64,000 nt of DNA from Plasmodium relictum (taxonomy: Eukaryota > Apicomplexa > Aconoidasida > Haemosporida > Plasmodiidae). The stretch is from positions 186,001-250,000 of the forward strand of contig NC_041681.1 of NCBI RefSeq assembly GCF_900005765.1. Reading direction: 5' to 3'. Under the pieces are notes generated by a model that saw nothing but the letters and a program-made list of their open reading frames with translations, was not told the origin of the DNA and searched no databases. Numbering within the stretch: position 1 is the stretch's first letter; every line of letters starts with the position of its first letter. This document shows positions 49,816 to 62,517 of this stretch, in pieces. The position numbers and the translations under genes were made by a program.

Positions 49816-50387
49816 AATTTATTAAAAAAAAAAAAAAAAAAAACAATACATACATAATACAAAAAGCCCTTATATTTTTTTCTTTTTCTTTTTTTTGGCA
49901 ATCATCCAATTTTGTTAATTTGTACATTACCTATTTTTTTTTTTTTTTTTCAATTTGTATTTTAATAATTAATTTTTTTATTTTATATTTTTTCTTTTTT
50001 GCTATTAAAAGAAAAATATACACTTTCATTATTTTAACATATATATGTATTTAACATTTTCAAAAATTTGAAATAGCATAGTAAATATTATTTTTTGAAT
50101 AAATTAAAATCAAGATTATTAAAGTCTTATAATTTTTATATCTAATTATATACATAAAAGTTCTTAATTTTAAATTACAATAAAGAAATTAAGAAATTTA
50201 AATTGTATGAAAAAAGAATAAGGTTAAAATAAAACAAATCAAAATATATTTAAACAAATTTACAATAAAACAGAATAAAATAAATATGAAAACAAAAAAT
50301 ATAACAGAATAATAAAGTAATTGTAAAATAACAATAATATATGTATAATATATAACAAAAAAAAAAAAAAAAATGAAGTAGAATAAA
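49816..50387. other. Convergent 3' intergenic region
   Basis: About 570 bases between the stops of the zinc-finger gene and the TH1-like gene. It holds A runs at 49825-49842 and 50359-50373 and nothing else recognisable. Confidence 0.45.
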
Positions 50388-50980
50388 TTAATGTGTTTCT
50401 ATTTCATTTTCTGATTTTATCATTTGTTCTTTAATATAATTACTTAAAATGTACAGCTAAAAAAAAAAAAAAAAAAAATTATTAAAATAAAATTTACATT
50501 TTTATTATAAAATTAACTTATAAAGGAATATATATTTATATTGTCTTACATCTTTAGTTTTAGAAGTTTGATTAATTTTGTGCATTTCTACAATTTCATC
50601 TAAAAATTTATTTATTATTTTTTTGAATTCACTTTTATAATAAATACCACCTAAAAAGAAAGTATAAGTTTTTTTATGTTTTATATTATTTTTTCTTTTT
50701 AATTTAGTATATATCTTTCATAAGTTTATATATATAATTTTATTTAATTACCTTTTTTTAAAACTAAATAAATAAATTTTAAAAGAGATTCGCAAAATTT
50801 TAAATCATAGGGAGGTGAACAATATGTTAATGTTTTCATTATAAATAATCTTATTAATGATTTATCTAATAAGTAAACCTGATATAAAAATAAAAAAAAC
50901 ATTTACATTTATGTATTATTAAAATACTTTTTTTTTTTTGTCTTATATTTATTTATTTTATTTTATTTTATTTTGTTTTG

Positions 50981-51011
<31 letters not shown>

Positions 51012-54000
51012 CTAATATATAGTAGATAAATAAAAAGAAAAATTTACCATTGATTTAATTATATTTACTACATAACAAAACATATTTTCAAATCTAATTA
51101 AGTAAACAAAAAACAAAATAATGTTTTCTCTTAATTCAGCATATTCCTCTAACGCTTTTTCTTTTTCAATTATAAATATATATAATTCTCTAAAAAAAAA
51201 AGAAAACATGTATACGCATATACACATATGTATAATTTTTTTTTTTTTTTAATCTTACTTCAAAAAATATAGAGTTAGAAATCTTTTTTGAGGATACTTA
51301 TCAATAATATATTTTAGTAAAATAAATTTTGGATATATCAAATTAATTTTTGATAAATTAACATATTCATAAATATTATTATATAAATATTTATATATAA
51401 TAGATGCTGATAAGTTGCTATTAATCTTTCCGAGTAATAATTTATCTTTAAATACATCTGAGTAGTTTCCATGAATAATTTGATATATATGAAAAATTTC
51501 TTTTTGAATATATTTTATAAAATTATTATATGTTAATCTAAATTTATGAAATAATTTATAAAAATAATATTTCTTTTTTTTATTCATTCTACTTGTTTTT
51601 AATTTTTTTTTTGTTTTTATATTCTGAAATACGCTACTTTTTACTTCATCGCAAGATTTTACTTCTGTTTTTAATTCAAAAATATCATTTAAATTATTAT
51701 TAGTAGTAGTATCATTTTCATTTTTATAATTTAAAATATTATTAATTTCTAATGATTTTGCATTATCTATAACTTTATTTTTGTTTATACTATCATTTAT
51801 TTCGTTAAATGAAGTTAAACTATTATTTTCCATATCATTTCTTAAAAAATTATTATTATCATATGGAAATATAGCACCCTTTACGTTACTTATTTCTCTT
51901 AATTTATCATTTATATTACTTTTTTTATTATCTATATTGTTAGTATGATTATAATTATTATTTACAATATTATCGTGCTTATCATTAATACAATTATTGC
52001 TGTAATCAGATATATCTTTAGACTCGTATCCATATAAATTGTTTTTTTTTTTTTGATATGCATTTTTACTTTGTATTTTTTTTTTTTTTTCATTAGTTTT
52101 TAATAAATTTTTTTCATTGAATACCTCTGTACAATTTCTTTTATTAACAAAGTTTTTATCAAAATTTGTTTTTGTTCGTTGTATAATATTATGGTTATTT
52201 GAATTATAGTTATTTTTATTATTTAAGGATTTATTACAATCAATAATAGATTCATTATTGTTATTAATATGTTTTTCTTCAACTTTATAATCTTCATAAT
52301 CTTTATAATCATATTTACGATGTATTACATCTAAATCATAATTATTATCTTTCTCATATGTATTCAAATATGTTTTACAATCTCCCCCTTTTTTTATCTT
52401 ACAAGAATATTTTACTAAATCTCTTTCATTTAATTCTTTTTCATCATTTTTATCTTTACTGATAAAATTACTTTCTTTTTTTAAAGTAAATTTTTTTTTA
52501 TCCATATTACTTATTCTTAAAAATTCATAAAATCGTATTTCATCTTTATATTCTTTTCTATTACCTTCACTATTAGGTTTTATTTTTTCTTCTTCCTCTT
52601 CTTTTTCTCTATCTTCTTCTTTATCTTCTTGCTCTTTTTCTTCTTCTTGATTTTCTTCCTCTTCTTCTTGATCTTCTTCCTCTTCTTCTTCTTCTTGATC
52701 TTCTTGATCTTCTTGATCTTCTTGATCTTCTTGATCTTCTTGATCTTCTTCCTCTTCTTCTTCTTGATCTTCTTGATCTTCTTCTTCTTCTTCTTCTTCT
52801 TCTTCTTCTTCTTCTTGATCTTCTTCCTCTTCCAACTTCTCTTCTATTTCTTTCCCTTTTTCATTCTTCTTTTTTTTTTTAAAGTTAATAGAAATGCTAT
52901 CGTCATAAATATTAAAAAAGGAACTTGAATAATTTTGGGAAATTTTTTTCTTTTTCTTTAAAAAAAAAAAGTAATAATAATTGTACACATATTCATAAGG
53001 AGAGTAAGTAGTCAAAAAAATAAGAACCTTTGCATATATTTTATAAATATCATTAGAAAATAAATTATTATTAATAACAAATATATTTATGATGTTGTTA
53101 ATAAAAAAAATATCTCTAATATGGATAAGAGGAATTTTTTCTGCATAAATATTTATTCTCAGAAATTCCTTTTTATAATTAAAATTTTTGTTTCCATATT
53201 GAGATGCAGAAGGCAATAAGAATTCACTCATAATGCTTTTAATTTTTTTTCCATTTTTCTTTTTTTTTTCATTTTTTTCATAAGTCCCATATAAAGAATT
53301 TTTTGATTTATTTATTTCAGGAGTATAGTTATTATTACTCTTAAATTTATTATTGCTAGTAATATTTGTGTCATTATCGTTTTTCATTTTTTTATCTTTT
53401 ATTATATCGTAACCTTTAGAATAATGTGAACCTACACTTTCTTCTTCATTTGAATTGTTTCTTACATTTTCTGATATTTCTCTATTACTATTTTTATATG
53501 AATTATTTGAATTAATACAATGATTCTTCGTATCTGAGTAAAAATATTCATTATTACTATATTCTTCCTGTAGTAATGTTTTTTTTTCTTTAATTTTTTC
53601 TTTTTTCATAACTTTTTGTAAATTTTTAAGATTAAACATATAGGTTGAATCAAATAATAATAATTTTTTTCCATTAAAAATTTTTAAAATTCTTAAAATA
53701 GCATTATGCAAATTTATTATATCTGTATGATTAATATTCATGCATCCTTTATTTCTGGTCATATATATATTTTTGAAAATATTGTATAATGAATTGTAGT
53801 TATGTAAATTATTAATTTTAAAAATTAAATAAGAAATACTTACTTCGTTTTCTATTATATTAGAAAAATAATTATTGCAAATATTATATACATTTATATC
53901 TCTATATAAAATATAAAGGCATAGATATTGAGATAATCTTCTCATACTACTATCATTGTTATTTCTATATATATATTCTAATATTAACTGTGCATATATG

Positions 54001-56117
54001 TATGAGTTTTCACTGATACAAATATTTTTGCATATACTTAAAATATCTTTTTCTTCTTCAGGTTCATCTAATAATAAAAACTTTTGTATTTCTTCACTAA
54101 TTCTTAAAGTAAAAACATTAAAATTACTTGTATATGTAGTTATATTATTATTTTCTTTATCTTCAAAATAATATTTGTTCACAAAATCTTCATACAAGCA
54201 TGATAAAAAAGGGTCTAAATATCTTTCTTCATACAATTTTAATATTTCTCTAACTACATACTTATTTTTTAAAATTTTCCAATAAAATGATGGTGGTTTC
54301 CATGCATACATGTCTCTATACTCATCCATATACTTCAGTAATTTATTTGTTTTATATTTTGTTGACAAAAAGTCACATAATGCCTTGTATAAATAATGCA
54401 ACTGATTATCACTTATGTTATCTTCTTTCTTTATTTTATGATCGTGTATTTTTAAATTATTAAATAGATTGTTATCATTAGGTAAGTTTTTACTATCTAA
54501 CGTTATATCATTAATTAAATTTATTTCATCTAATTTTTTTTCATTTATATTTTCAGAATCTATATTATTATCATTAAAATTAATATCACTGTAATTTAAT
54601 TTCTTATTATCATAAACATTCTTATTAGTAAATATATTTTTATTATTATCACTATCATTTTTCTTTAAGTTATAACCTATAAAATTATTTGAAAAATATT
54701 TTTTAGCAATCCTTTTTTCCTTTCTTTTCAGAGGACTGAGAAATTCCTCATTATTCGAAAAATGATAATTTCTTTCAACAAACTTATCATCTTCATAAAA
54801 ACGTTTCATGCTGTTATTATTTACTTCAAACTTTTTATGTTGATTATTTCTTTTTATATAATCATCCTCTGTACTTGTTGTCTTAATGTTAGTCTTCAAA
54901 CAATATTGATTTTCCATGATTTTTCTCTTTTTACTTAATCTTTTATTTTCATATATCTCGCTACAGTTTCCATCTGTACAAGTTTTCTTATTAAGGCATT
55001 CACCAGAAAATTTAGAATTTTCCAAAGCTATGTTTTTTTCATCATATTTTTGATTATTAATTCTTCTTAAATTGTTATCATCACTAAAAACCCAATCATA
55101 ACTACTGTTATCATTTAAATAAAATGCACTATCATTATTGAAATTATTATTTGTATTATCATTATTACAAATATAACTAGAATAATTACTGTAATAACAA
55201 AATAAATAATTAATATAACTTCGTTTTTTTTCATCTCTTTTTTTTTTCACTTTTTTTTTCATTTTGTTGCAATATTTTTTTCTGCTATCATGTTCAAATT
55301 TACAATTTTCTTGTAATTGTACTATTTCTTTTATAATATTATATTTATCGTTTTTTTTTAATTCATCTTCTTCATTTTTATTTACTTCATCGTGAATATA
55401 ATCATCTAAGTTATTCAGATATTCTGATAAAATTAAACATAACCATGAATACCCAACATAATTATCTATTAATTTATTTAATAGTAATCTATTAATATTT
55501 TTAATTATTATAAAATCTTCTTGATTAAATTCATAATCTTCAATTATCTCGTTTTTATTCAGAATTAAATAGTTGGTATCCTTTATTTCCTCTATATTTT
55601 TCTTCTCATTTTCTGATAACCTTTTTTTATTTTCATAATCAAATAATATATCAAAGTTATTGTTTTTAACACAAAAAAATAAAAAAGAACATACTCTTTT
55701 TAATATTATGAATATGTCTTCATCTAATATTGCATCTGTTTCTTTAATAAATTCAATCCCTCCTAATATAAAGCAAATTAAAAAAATTAATGAAATAAAA
55801 CATATTTAAAAAAAAAAAAAAAAATACATAAATTAATAAAATATATAGTAAAATTATTGGAAAAAAAAAAAAAAAAAATATAAGTTTATTCATTTTATAA
55901 ATTAAATGCAAATATATATTAATTTATTATGCCTGTAAAAGAATTTTATTTTTCTTATATACATATTTTTTTTTTTCATCAATATTTATTATAGAATATA
56001 AATAATATAAATGTATATTATGTAAATTCAAAAAAAACTTAATTATGTATAAATACTCTGAAATTGATCAAATGAACAGTAACATAATCCTATACAATTT
56101 TTTCTCTTTCTTTTCAT
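50388..56117 (-). CDS. TH1 / NELF-C/D-like protein
   Basis: Six exons: 56117-56057, 55762-51259, 51189-51048, 50878-50752, 50650-50550 and 50456-50388, all in phase, giving 1,667 residues. The conserved blocks look like the TH1 family (negative elongation factor subunit C/D), split by Asn- and acid-rich inserts. They are YRDMYAWKPPSFYWKIL (about 500), SYIYAQLILEYI..SSMRRLSQ (about 605-635; animals have TYLFAQ..AVRRIAQ), INLIYPKFILLKYII near 1520, and SLIRLFIMKTLTYCSPPYDLKF (about 1576; animals have SLIRYFVTEVLDVIAPPYTSDF). In animals NELF-C/D forms part of the complex that pauses RNA polymerase II near promoters. The N-terminal exon (MKRKRKNCIGLCYC) is inferred from an ATG and phase. Homology is judged by eye; the rest of a NELF complex was not seen here. 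Confidence 0.6.
50956..51010. repeat. Pentanucleotide repeat in an intron
   Basis: Three TTTTA units followed by seven TTTTG units within the intron between exons 3 and 4 of the TH1-like gene. Confidence 0.95.
52590..52830 (-). repeat. Acidic coding minisatellite (Glu/Asp/Gln)
   Basis: On the minus strand, repeats of GAA, GAT and CAA codons encode runs of EEEDQEDQ type inside the TH1-like protein. The 9-base EDQ unit is repeated almost exactly several times and is a likely site of length variation. Confidence 0.95.
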
Positions 56118-57407
56118 TATAGCATTTTTTTCTTCTTAAAGTTTCATTAAGTAAAAATACAACAAAAGAAACTTATAAAAAAAAAAAAGGAAAATAAGAT
56201 AATTGCATACACATTTATTTAAAAATAAAAAAATATATTTAAAAAAAAAATAAAATAATAAGATTTATTTTTTTTTTAAATTATATAAGTTGTATCCCTG
56301 TAAGTGTTTAAAAATGAGATATTTTTGTAATCAATATTTAAATAAAACATAATAATGAATTTAATTTTTTTTTTTTTTTTCTCAAGAATCTTACGTTATA
56401 CTACATTATAAATATTAAAAACTAAAAAAAAATCTTAGTAAAAATGAAAAAATAAAATATTACACTATTCTTAATAGAAAATTTTTTTTTTTACATATCT
56501 GAAATACATAACAGTAACTAATAAAAATTACTAATATCGGCATGTTCATTTATTTATACATATATATTTTTCAAGATGCTTTTTGAATTTTTATCTCTCT
56601 TAAATTATATGTTATATTAAGTGCACAAAGAAAAATAAAATAAAATAAAATAAAATAAAATAAAATGAAATAATATAAAATAAAAATAAATAGTAATATG
56701 CACAGTAACAAAAATATATAAAACGATATAAATATAAATATATATATAAAAATAAATGATACATTTAAAGAAATAAATTAATTTCATTAATATATATCAA
56801 TGAACATAGAAGAAATTACTTTTGTATTTTGTTTGATACAATATAAAACATGTTATTTTAATTATTTTTTTTAATATGCATAATAAAATATCTGAAATAT
56901 TCAAAATTAAAAAAAAAAAAATTTATATTTAATTTTTGTTTCTATGTGTGCGTATTAAACAATTTTATTTTTTCAGTTTTTTTTTTATTTAATTATTATT
57001 TTAAATATATATATATATATATATATTTGCAACTTTTTCAATTTTTTTGAAATGTTTCTTATTTTGTTGAAAAAAAATGGAAAATAAATTTTTTAAAGGA
57101 AACAATAATACTAAAATTTTTTTATTTTTAAAATATTGTGCACGTTGAAGATATATATATTCTTTTTATTAGAATTTTCCTAAATGTTGCTTAAATAGCT
57201 CAATATATATATGTATTTTTTTTAAATAATAATATTTTGTCTTTATTTTTGTCTTCTAAAGTTTTTTTTGTTAATTTTTTTTTCTATTGTATCGATATTA
57301 TTACTTTTTTTCTTTTTTTGTATTTAAAAAAGTACTATTTTGTAAATTATTAATTTTTTTTTTTCTGCCTTTTTAAAATAATATTATTTTTTCAATTGTC
57401 TACTTTG

Positions 57408-57452
<45 letters not shown>

Positions 57453-57459
57453 TTTTAAA
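56118..57459. other. Divergent intergenic region
   Basis: About 1.3 kb between the starts of the TH1-like gene (-) and the GBP-like gene (+). It contains a TAAAA repeat at about 56632-56666 and an (AT)n tract at 57411-57444 just before the GBP-like start. It should carry both promoters. Confidence 0.5.
57411..57444. repeat. (AT)n tract immediately upstream of a start codon
   Basis: A 34-base AT run followed by T10-12 and the ATG of the GBP-like gene at 57460. Confidence 0.95.
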
Positions 57460-60400
57460 ATGTCATTTTCACCTTCTAAAATTGAATCATTTGAAATTTT
57501 TTCCCCAAATATAAATTTCAGGAATAGTAATTTCAGTATCAAACCAATGGAAACATTAAATAGCTCTAAAAACATTGAAAATATAAAAAAATTTAATTAT
57601 ATAAACAAAATTGGCATTGAAAATGTTGACAATGCAAAAAATTCTGATGAAATAAAAAGAGAAAGCTTGGATGATAATAACAATAATTCACAACAATTTG
57701 GATTATTAAATTTTGAAAATAACTTATATAATAACCAGGATAATGCTTTTGATAATCATATACATAAAATTAAAGAAAGTATGATACCTCATACCAATAA
57801 AAATAGCAATGATTCATTAGAAAATTTTTTTTCAGCAAGTAAATTTAAGATTGAAAAAATAAAAGAGAATAATAGTATAAATAACAATTATTTAAATAAA
57901 AATAAAAAAAATTTAACAAGCATATTACCATTTGATAAAATTGTTGAAGAGTGTGCTTTGCAAAATTCATTATCGAAAAACCAAGTACATAATTTATATA
58001 ACCATCATAATATTTATGATGAAAGAATAAATAACAAAGAACATTATAATATGTCAATAAATACTTATAATGAAAACAATATAATTAGTAAAAAATTTAG
58101 TGAAGATATTTCAGATAATCCGTTTTCTTCTTTGTCAAAAGGTCATAAAAGTTTTTTTAATAAAAAAGAGGAATATATTAACAGCTTGGAATCAAGTAAT
58201 TTTAACAATGTGAATATTTTTAATAATAAATATGTATCAGTAAGAAATATAAATCAAAAAATGAATCGAAAATTAAGTGAAAAAAACGGCTTCAGTAATG
58301 ACAATAATAATAATTATGATGGTGATGGTAATAGTAATAATAGTAATAATGATGAGGTCGATGATGAATATAATAAAAATAATTTATTTGAAGTATATGA
58401 TTATAAAAAGAACAAAAAAGTAATATATTATGCTGTTAAAAATCATTATAATCCTTGTAAAGAAATGAATAAGAAAGAAAAAAGAAACTACGAAGTTTAC
58501 GATAGCAAACTATATGAAAACGATATATATGATTATTTATTAAATCAATATGAAAAGAATTATAAAAAGTTAATTGAGCAAAGATTTCCTATTAAACCGA
58601 ACTTTATTAATGAAAGAAAAGAAATTTTTATAAATCAAACAAATTTACAAAAAAGTTCGTCACATAATTGCAAAAATGAAAAAATTAATAACAATGAAAA
58701 GAGTGAAAAAGAAGAGGATTCTAATGAAAAAGAGAAAAAAAAAATAGAGAATTATAATGAAGATATTGATAAAGACCAGGAAAATAAAAATTCTACTGGT
58801 AATAAAATTGACAAACAAACAAAAATTGAAAAAAAAGAAAGTGAAATGTTTGAAAATATTAAGTATGGATGTAAATTATATCAAAAGGATGGATTAGATT
58901 CTCAAAATGAAAAAAAAAAAAAAAAATCTCAAACAAATTTAAGATTTTTAAATTTATATAATGATGATATATCAGATATTTATAAATCTATTACAGATAT
59001 ATATACATATAAGCCAAATTTATTTATATATTCATCAAAAGATAATAATAATAAACATTTTGATAATAATTTAAAAATTAATAAGGAACTTAAAAAAATA
59101 TTAAAAAAACTGAAATACAATAATACAGTTGTTATAAGTAATATAGGAAGAAAATGTGGATCATCTACCTTTTCAAATTATATGATAAATAGTATACAGA
59201 TAAATAATTTTACTAATGAAATTAATAACAAAGAAGAATGCATTTATTCATATATTACAACTAATAAAAATAAAATAAGTTACATTTATCTAGACTACGA
59301 CAAATTAACATCGAAAAAAAATGCAGATGATAATAATAATAATAAAATAAATAAATATATAACCTTTTCTTTTTATTTTTCAAACATAATTATTATTCAT
59401 ATAGATAGTCAAAACTACTTAGATATGTTTTACATATTATCAGATTATTATGACATAATTAAGAACATAAGAGAAAACATTAAAGGTAGAAGAAAAAAGT
59501 ATCAAAAACAAAAAAAAAAAAAAGATAGCATAAAAAATAAAGAAGGTAAATTTCATAAACTTAACACAAAAAAGATTAAAAAAGATTCATCTAGTGAAAT
59601 CAATATTATGGATTCATCTTATTCAGAAAGTAATGACTCAATTAAAGAAAGTTTTGATGAAAACAATTTTTATTTTCCTTATTTTATTTTTATTTTAAGA
59701 GATATAAATAAAAACGGTTGCACTAAGATAAAATCAAAAAATGAAATTAAAGGTAATAATAATTTTATGGAAGCACGAGAATATTTAGATTCATTAATAT
59801 ATAAAATACATGACAAGAATTTGCAAAAAAAAATTAAATACATTCTGAAGTTTATTACAAAAAAGGTATTATTTTTTTTGCCGTACTTATATAAAAACAA
59901 AAATGAATCTCTTATTAATTATGATTATATGAATGAAATAAAAAACATTAAACGAGAATTATATATACAAGGAAAGTGTATAGATAACATGTATATAGGT
60001 AATGGTACATACATTTACAAATATCTTAGCATGGTTATCTATACAATAAATAACAACATTTTTTACAGTTCTAATTATTTAAAAAGAAAAATTGAAAATT
60101 TTGAAAACAAGATGTTACATGATGTTCTAACCGAAAATTTTTTGCTTCATCTAAGAAAGAAAATAGAAAAAAAATTGCCTATGAAACCAAATTTGTTTTT
60201 GACATTAACAAATGAGTTAAAAATAGAATTTATTTTGACATATGAAAAGTTTTCAGTTGGAAATACTTCAACAAAAAGAAAATATAAAAATGAGTTGTGC
60301 AATAATATTGATGTTATTATATTAAAAGCATACAAAGAAAATATAGCATTTAGTTGCTATACTTTTTTTAATGTAATACATAAAAAAATAAAGGAGTTAC

Positions 60401-61413
60401 AAATATATAATAAAATAAATAATAGAGAATATGGAAATTTTGAAGAAATGCTGAAAGATGTAGATAATATTAATGATAGAAAAATAGATAATTTTATTTA
60501 TAATGAAATATTAAATATAAAAAAAGAGGAAATATATACTTATTTTATGAAATATCAGTATGACAATTACGAAAGCATTTCTCATATCAATTGTGATAGG
60601 AATAATTTAAAAAGACGTTCAACAAATTATTGCAACTCTGATTCTACTACTGATCCAGATGCGTTAAATAAAAAATATGAAAATGATAAAAGTAAAAAAT
60701 ATAATAGTATTAATATAATTGCTAGCAATTTTGCTCCTTCAAATTTTAAAAGTTTAAAAAGTAAATATGAAGAAAAATACGTTACTTACGATAATATTAA
60801 AAAAGATAGAAATGAAGATGTACTAGATTGTTCAAAAAGTATTAGACTAGATAATAATAAAAAAGATATGAAAAGAAAAATAAAATATGATTTATTTAAT
60901 GATCAAAATGATTTTTATATAGATGTAGATAGTGGTTACATTTACCCAAGTAAAACAAAAAATGGAAATTATGCAGAAGAAAAGAACCCTTCTATATCAA
61001 AAATCTCTTCAAGGAGATCACTTCATAAATTTAAATCAGATGTAGGTGTACTAGATGCTAGAAAAACAAAAATTCGTAAGGAGAATTATATTTCTAAAAA
61101 ATATCATAGTTCTGATTATTTTAAAAAGAAAGGTGCTAATTCTATTAATAAAAATTTGGCATTATGCGAAAATTCAGAAAGTTCAAATGATTTTTTGGAA
61201 AAACATAGTGAACATCATTCTATAAATCAGTTACAACGAAATTCTATGAAACATAATCCTTCAAATAATTTACAAGTTACTAATGATAAAACATTAGATT
61301 TAGAAAGAAATGAATCTAATAAAAAAAAGTTAAATTCCATGTGTATCCCACACAAAAAAAAAAGTAGTTGTTTACCTAAGCATAAGAATAAATCTAAATA
61401 TGATAATATGTAA
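57460..61413 (+). CDS. Guanylate-binding-protein (GBP/atlastin)-like protein with degenerate GTPase motifs
   Basis: A single exon of 1,317 residues. Residues 1-530 are Asn/Lys-rich. From about 550 the order of segments follows the GBP large-GTPase fold: a strand plus P-loop position VVISNIGRKCGSSTF (about 557-571), then YIYLDYDKL at the switch II position (about 608-616), then FSFYFSNIIIIHID, FPYFIFILRDI with the GBP-type Arg-Asp (about 738-748), AREYLDSLIYK, and the helical region. The key residues are lost: the P-loop has CGSS in place of the GKS lysine-serine, and the switch II DxEG glycine is absent. It is therefore probably a pseudo-GTPase that does not hydrolyse GTP. Family members remodel membranes or act at vacuoles. 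The role here is unknown; I infer a scaffold. Residues after about 1,050 are low complexity. Confidence 0.6.
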   Translation: MSFSPSKIESFEIFSPNINFRNSNFSIKPMETLNSSKNIENIKKFNYINKIGIENVDNAKNSDEIKRESLDDNNNNSQQFGLLNFENNLYNNQDNAFDNHIHKIKESMIPHTNKNSNDSLENFFSASKFKIEKIKENNSINNNYLNKNKKNLTSILPFDKIVEECALQNSLSKNQVHNLYNHHNIYDERINNKEHYNMSINTYNENNIISKKFSEDISDNPFSSLSKGHKSFFNKKEEYINSLESSNFNNVNIFNNKYVSVRNINQKMNRKLSEKNGFSNDNNNNYDGDGNSNNSNNDEVDDEYNKNNLFEVYDYKKNKKVIYYAVKNHYNPCKEMNKKEKRNYEVYDSKLYENDIYDYLLNQYEKNYKKLIEQRFPIKPNFINERKEIFINQTNLQKSSSHNCKNEKINNNEKSEKEEDSNEKEKKKIENYNEDIDKDQENKNSTGNKIDKQTKIEKKESEMFENIKYGCKLYQKDGLDSQNEKKKKKSQTNLRFLNLYNDDISDIYKSITDIYTYKPNLFIYSSKDNNNKHFDNNLKINKELKKILKKLKYNNTVVISNIGRKCGSSTFSNYMINSIQINNFTNEINNKEECIYSYITTNKNKISYIYLDYDKLTSKKNADDNNNNKINKYITFSFYFSNIIIIHIDSQNYLDMFYILSDYYDIIKNIRENIKGRRKKYQKQKKKKDSIKNKEGKFHKLNTKKIKKDSSSEINIMDSSYSESNDSIKESFDENNFYFPYFIFILRDINKNGCTKIKSKNEIKGNNNFMEAREYLDSLIYKIHDKNLQKKIKYILKFITKKVLFFLPYLYKNKNESLINYDYMNEIKNIKRELYIQGKCIDNMYIGNGTYIYKYLSMVIYTINNNIFYSSNYLKRKIENFENKMLHDVLTENFLLHLRKKIEKKLPMKPNLFLTLTNELKIEFILTYEKFSVGNTSTKRKYKNELCNNIDVIILKAYKENIAFSCYTFFNVIHKKIKELQIYNKINNREYGNFEEMLKDVDNINDRKIDNFIYNEILNIKKEEIYTYFMKYQYDNYESISHINCDRNNLKRRSTNYCNSDSTTDPDALNKKYENDKSKKYNSINIIASNFAPSNFKSLKSKYEEKYVTYDNIKKDRNEDVLDCSKSIRLDNNKKDMKRKIKYDLFNDQNDFYIDVDSGYIYPSKTKNGNYAEEKNPSISKISSRRSLHKFKSDVGVLDARKTKIRKENYISKKYHSSDYFKKKGANSINKNLALCENSESSNDFLEKHSEHHSINQLQRNSMKHNPSNNLQVTNDKTLDLERNESNKKKLNSMCIPHKKKSSCLPKHKNKSKYDNM

Positions 61414-62517
61414 TTTTCTTTTTTTTTGTTTTCTTTTTGTATTATTTTATATGTGTTACAAATGTTATATATACAAATACTGTTTTTTCATATTTAAGGG
61501 GACTTTTGATATCATATAATTTTTTTTCCTAATATATGTATTCTTTATATTTTTTTTTTTTTTCTTTTTTTTTTTTTTTTTGAGCTTTTACATGTTTCTC
61601 TTATATAAAATAAGTAGTATATTTCTTTTTTTTTTTTTTTTTTAATTTTTATTTAGCAATACTCCGTGAAAAAAATGTTTTCAACTTTTTTTTTTTAAAA
61701 TATTTAATTAAAAATAGAAAATTTCTTTTTTTTATATTGTAGTTTTTTACTATTATTTTTATGAAAAATATATTATACTTCTGAAATATTAATGCTTTTT
61801 AGGTACCTATTTGTATTTTAATATTTTATAAAATATATATGATTTAACAAAGTTTAAATATATAGAACGGATTAAATAAATTGTAATCTTAGGATTTATG
61901 TACTAAAAAAAAAAAAATTTCTTATATATTTTAATTAGCTTAATATTAAAACAGTAAAATACTAGCAAATTTGAATATTATAGCATATAAGGTATAAAAT
62001 TTACTTAAAAAGAACATAAAAAGGTTTAAATAGTAATAGTAAATCTAATATTTTGTTTATATATATATGAAAATAAAAACAATTTAAAAATATTTATAAA
62101 AATTTTAATAAAAATTTTGAGTATAATAAAAAAATATAGATATACTATGAATTAATGAAATATTATAAAAATAAAAAATAATAAAAATTTCAAGGATAAA
62201 AATATTTACTTTAAATCAATAATTAATAGAAAAAATTAGAGAAAACAAATGACGGAAAATACACAAAAATTATAAAATAATTATAACTCCTAAAATTCAA
62301 AATTAATTTTTTTTTTTTTTTTATGGACATTTATATAGAATATAAAATATATAAATAAAAATGTTAAAATGTTTTAATTTTATTATATTTTCTATTATAA
62401 TATTTTATAAGAATATATATTTAGACATGTTTTAAAATAGATAAACATGATTTTTATAAAAAAAAAATTTTTTTTTTTGAATTTTATATAAGTATAATAT
62501 TTGAGTTATATATATAA
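61414..62517. other. Convergent intergenic region
   Basis: About 1.1 kb between the stops of the GBP-like gene and the AAA ATPase gene. The left half is T-rich and the right half A-rich, as expected for two 3' UTRs facing each other. Confidence 0.5.
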
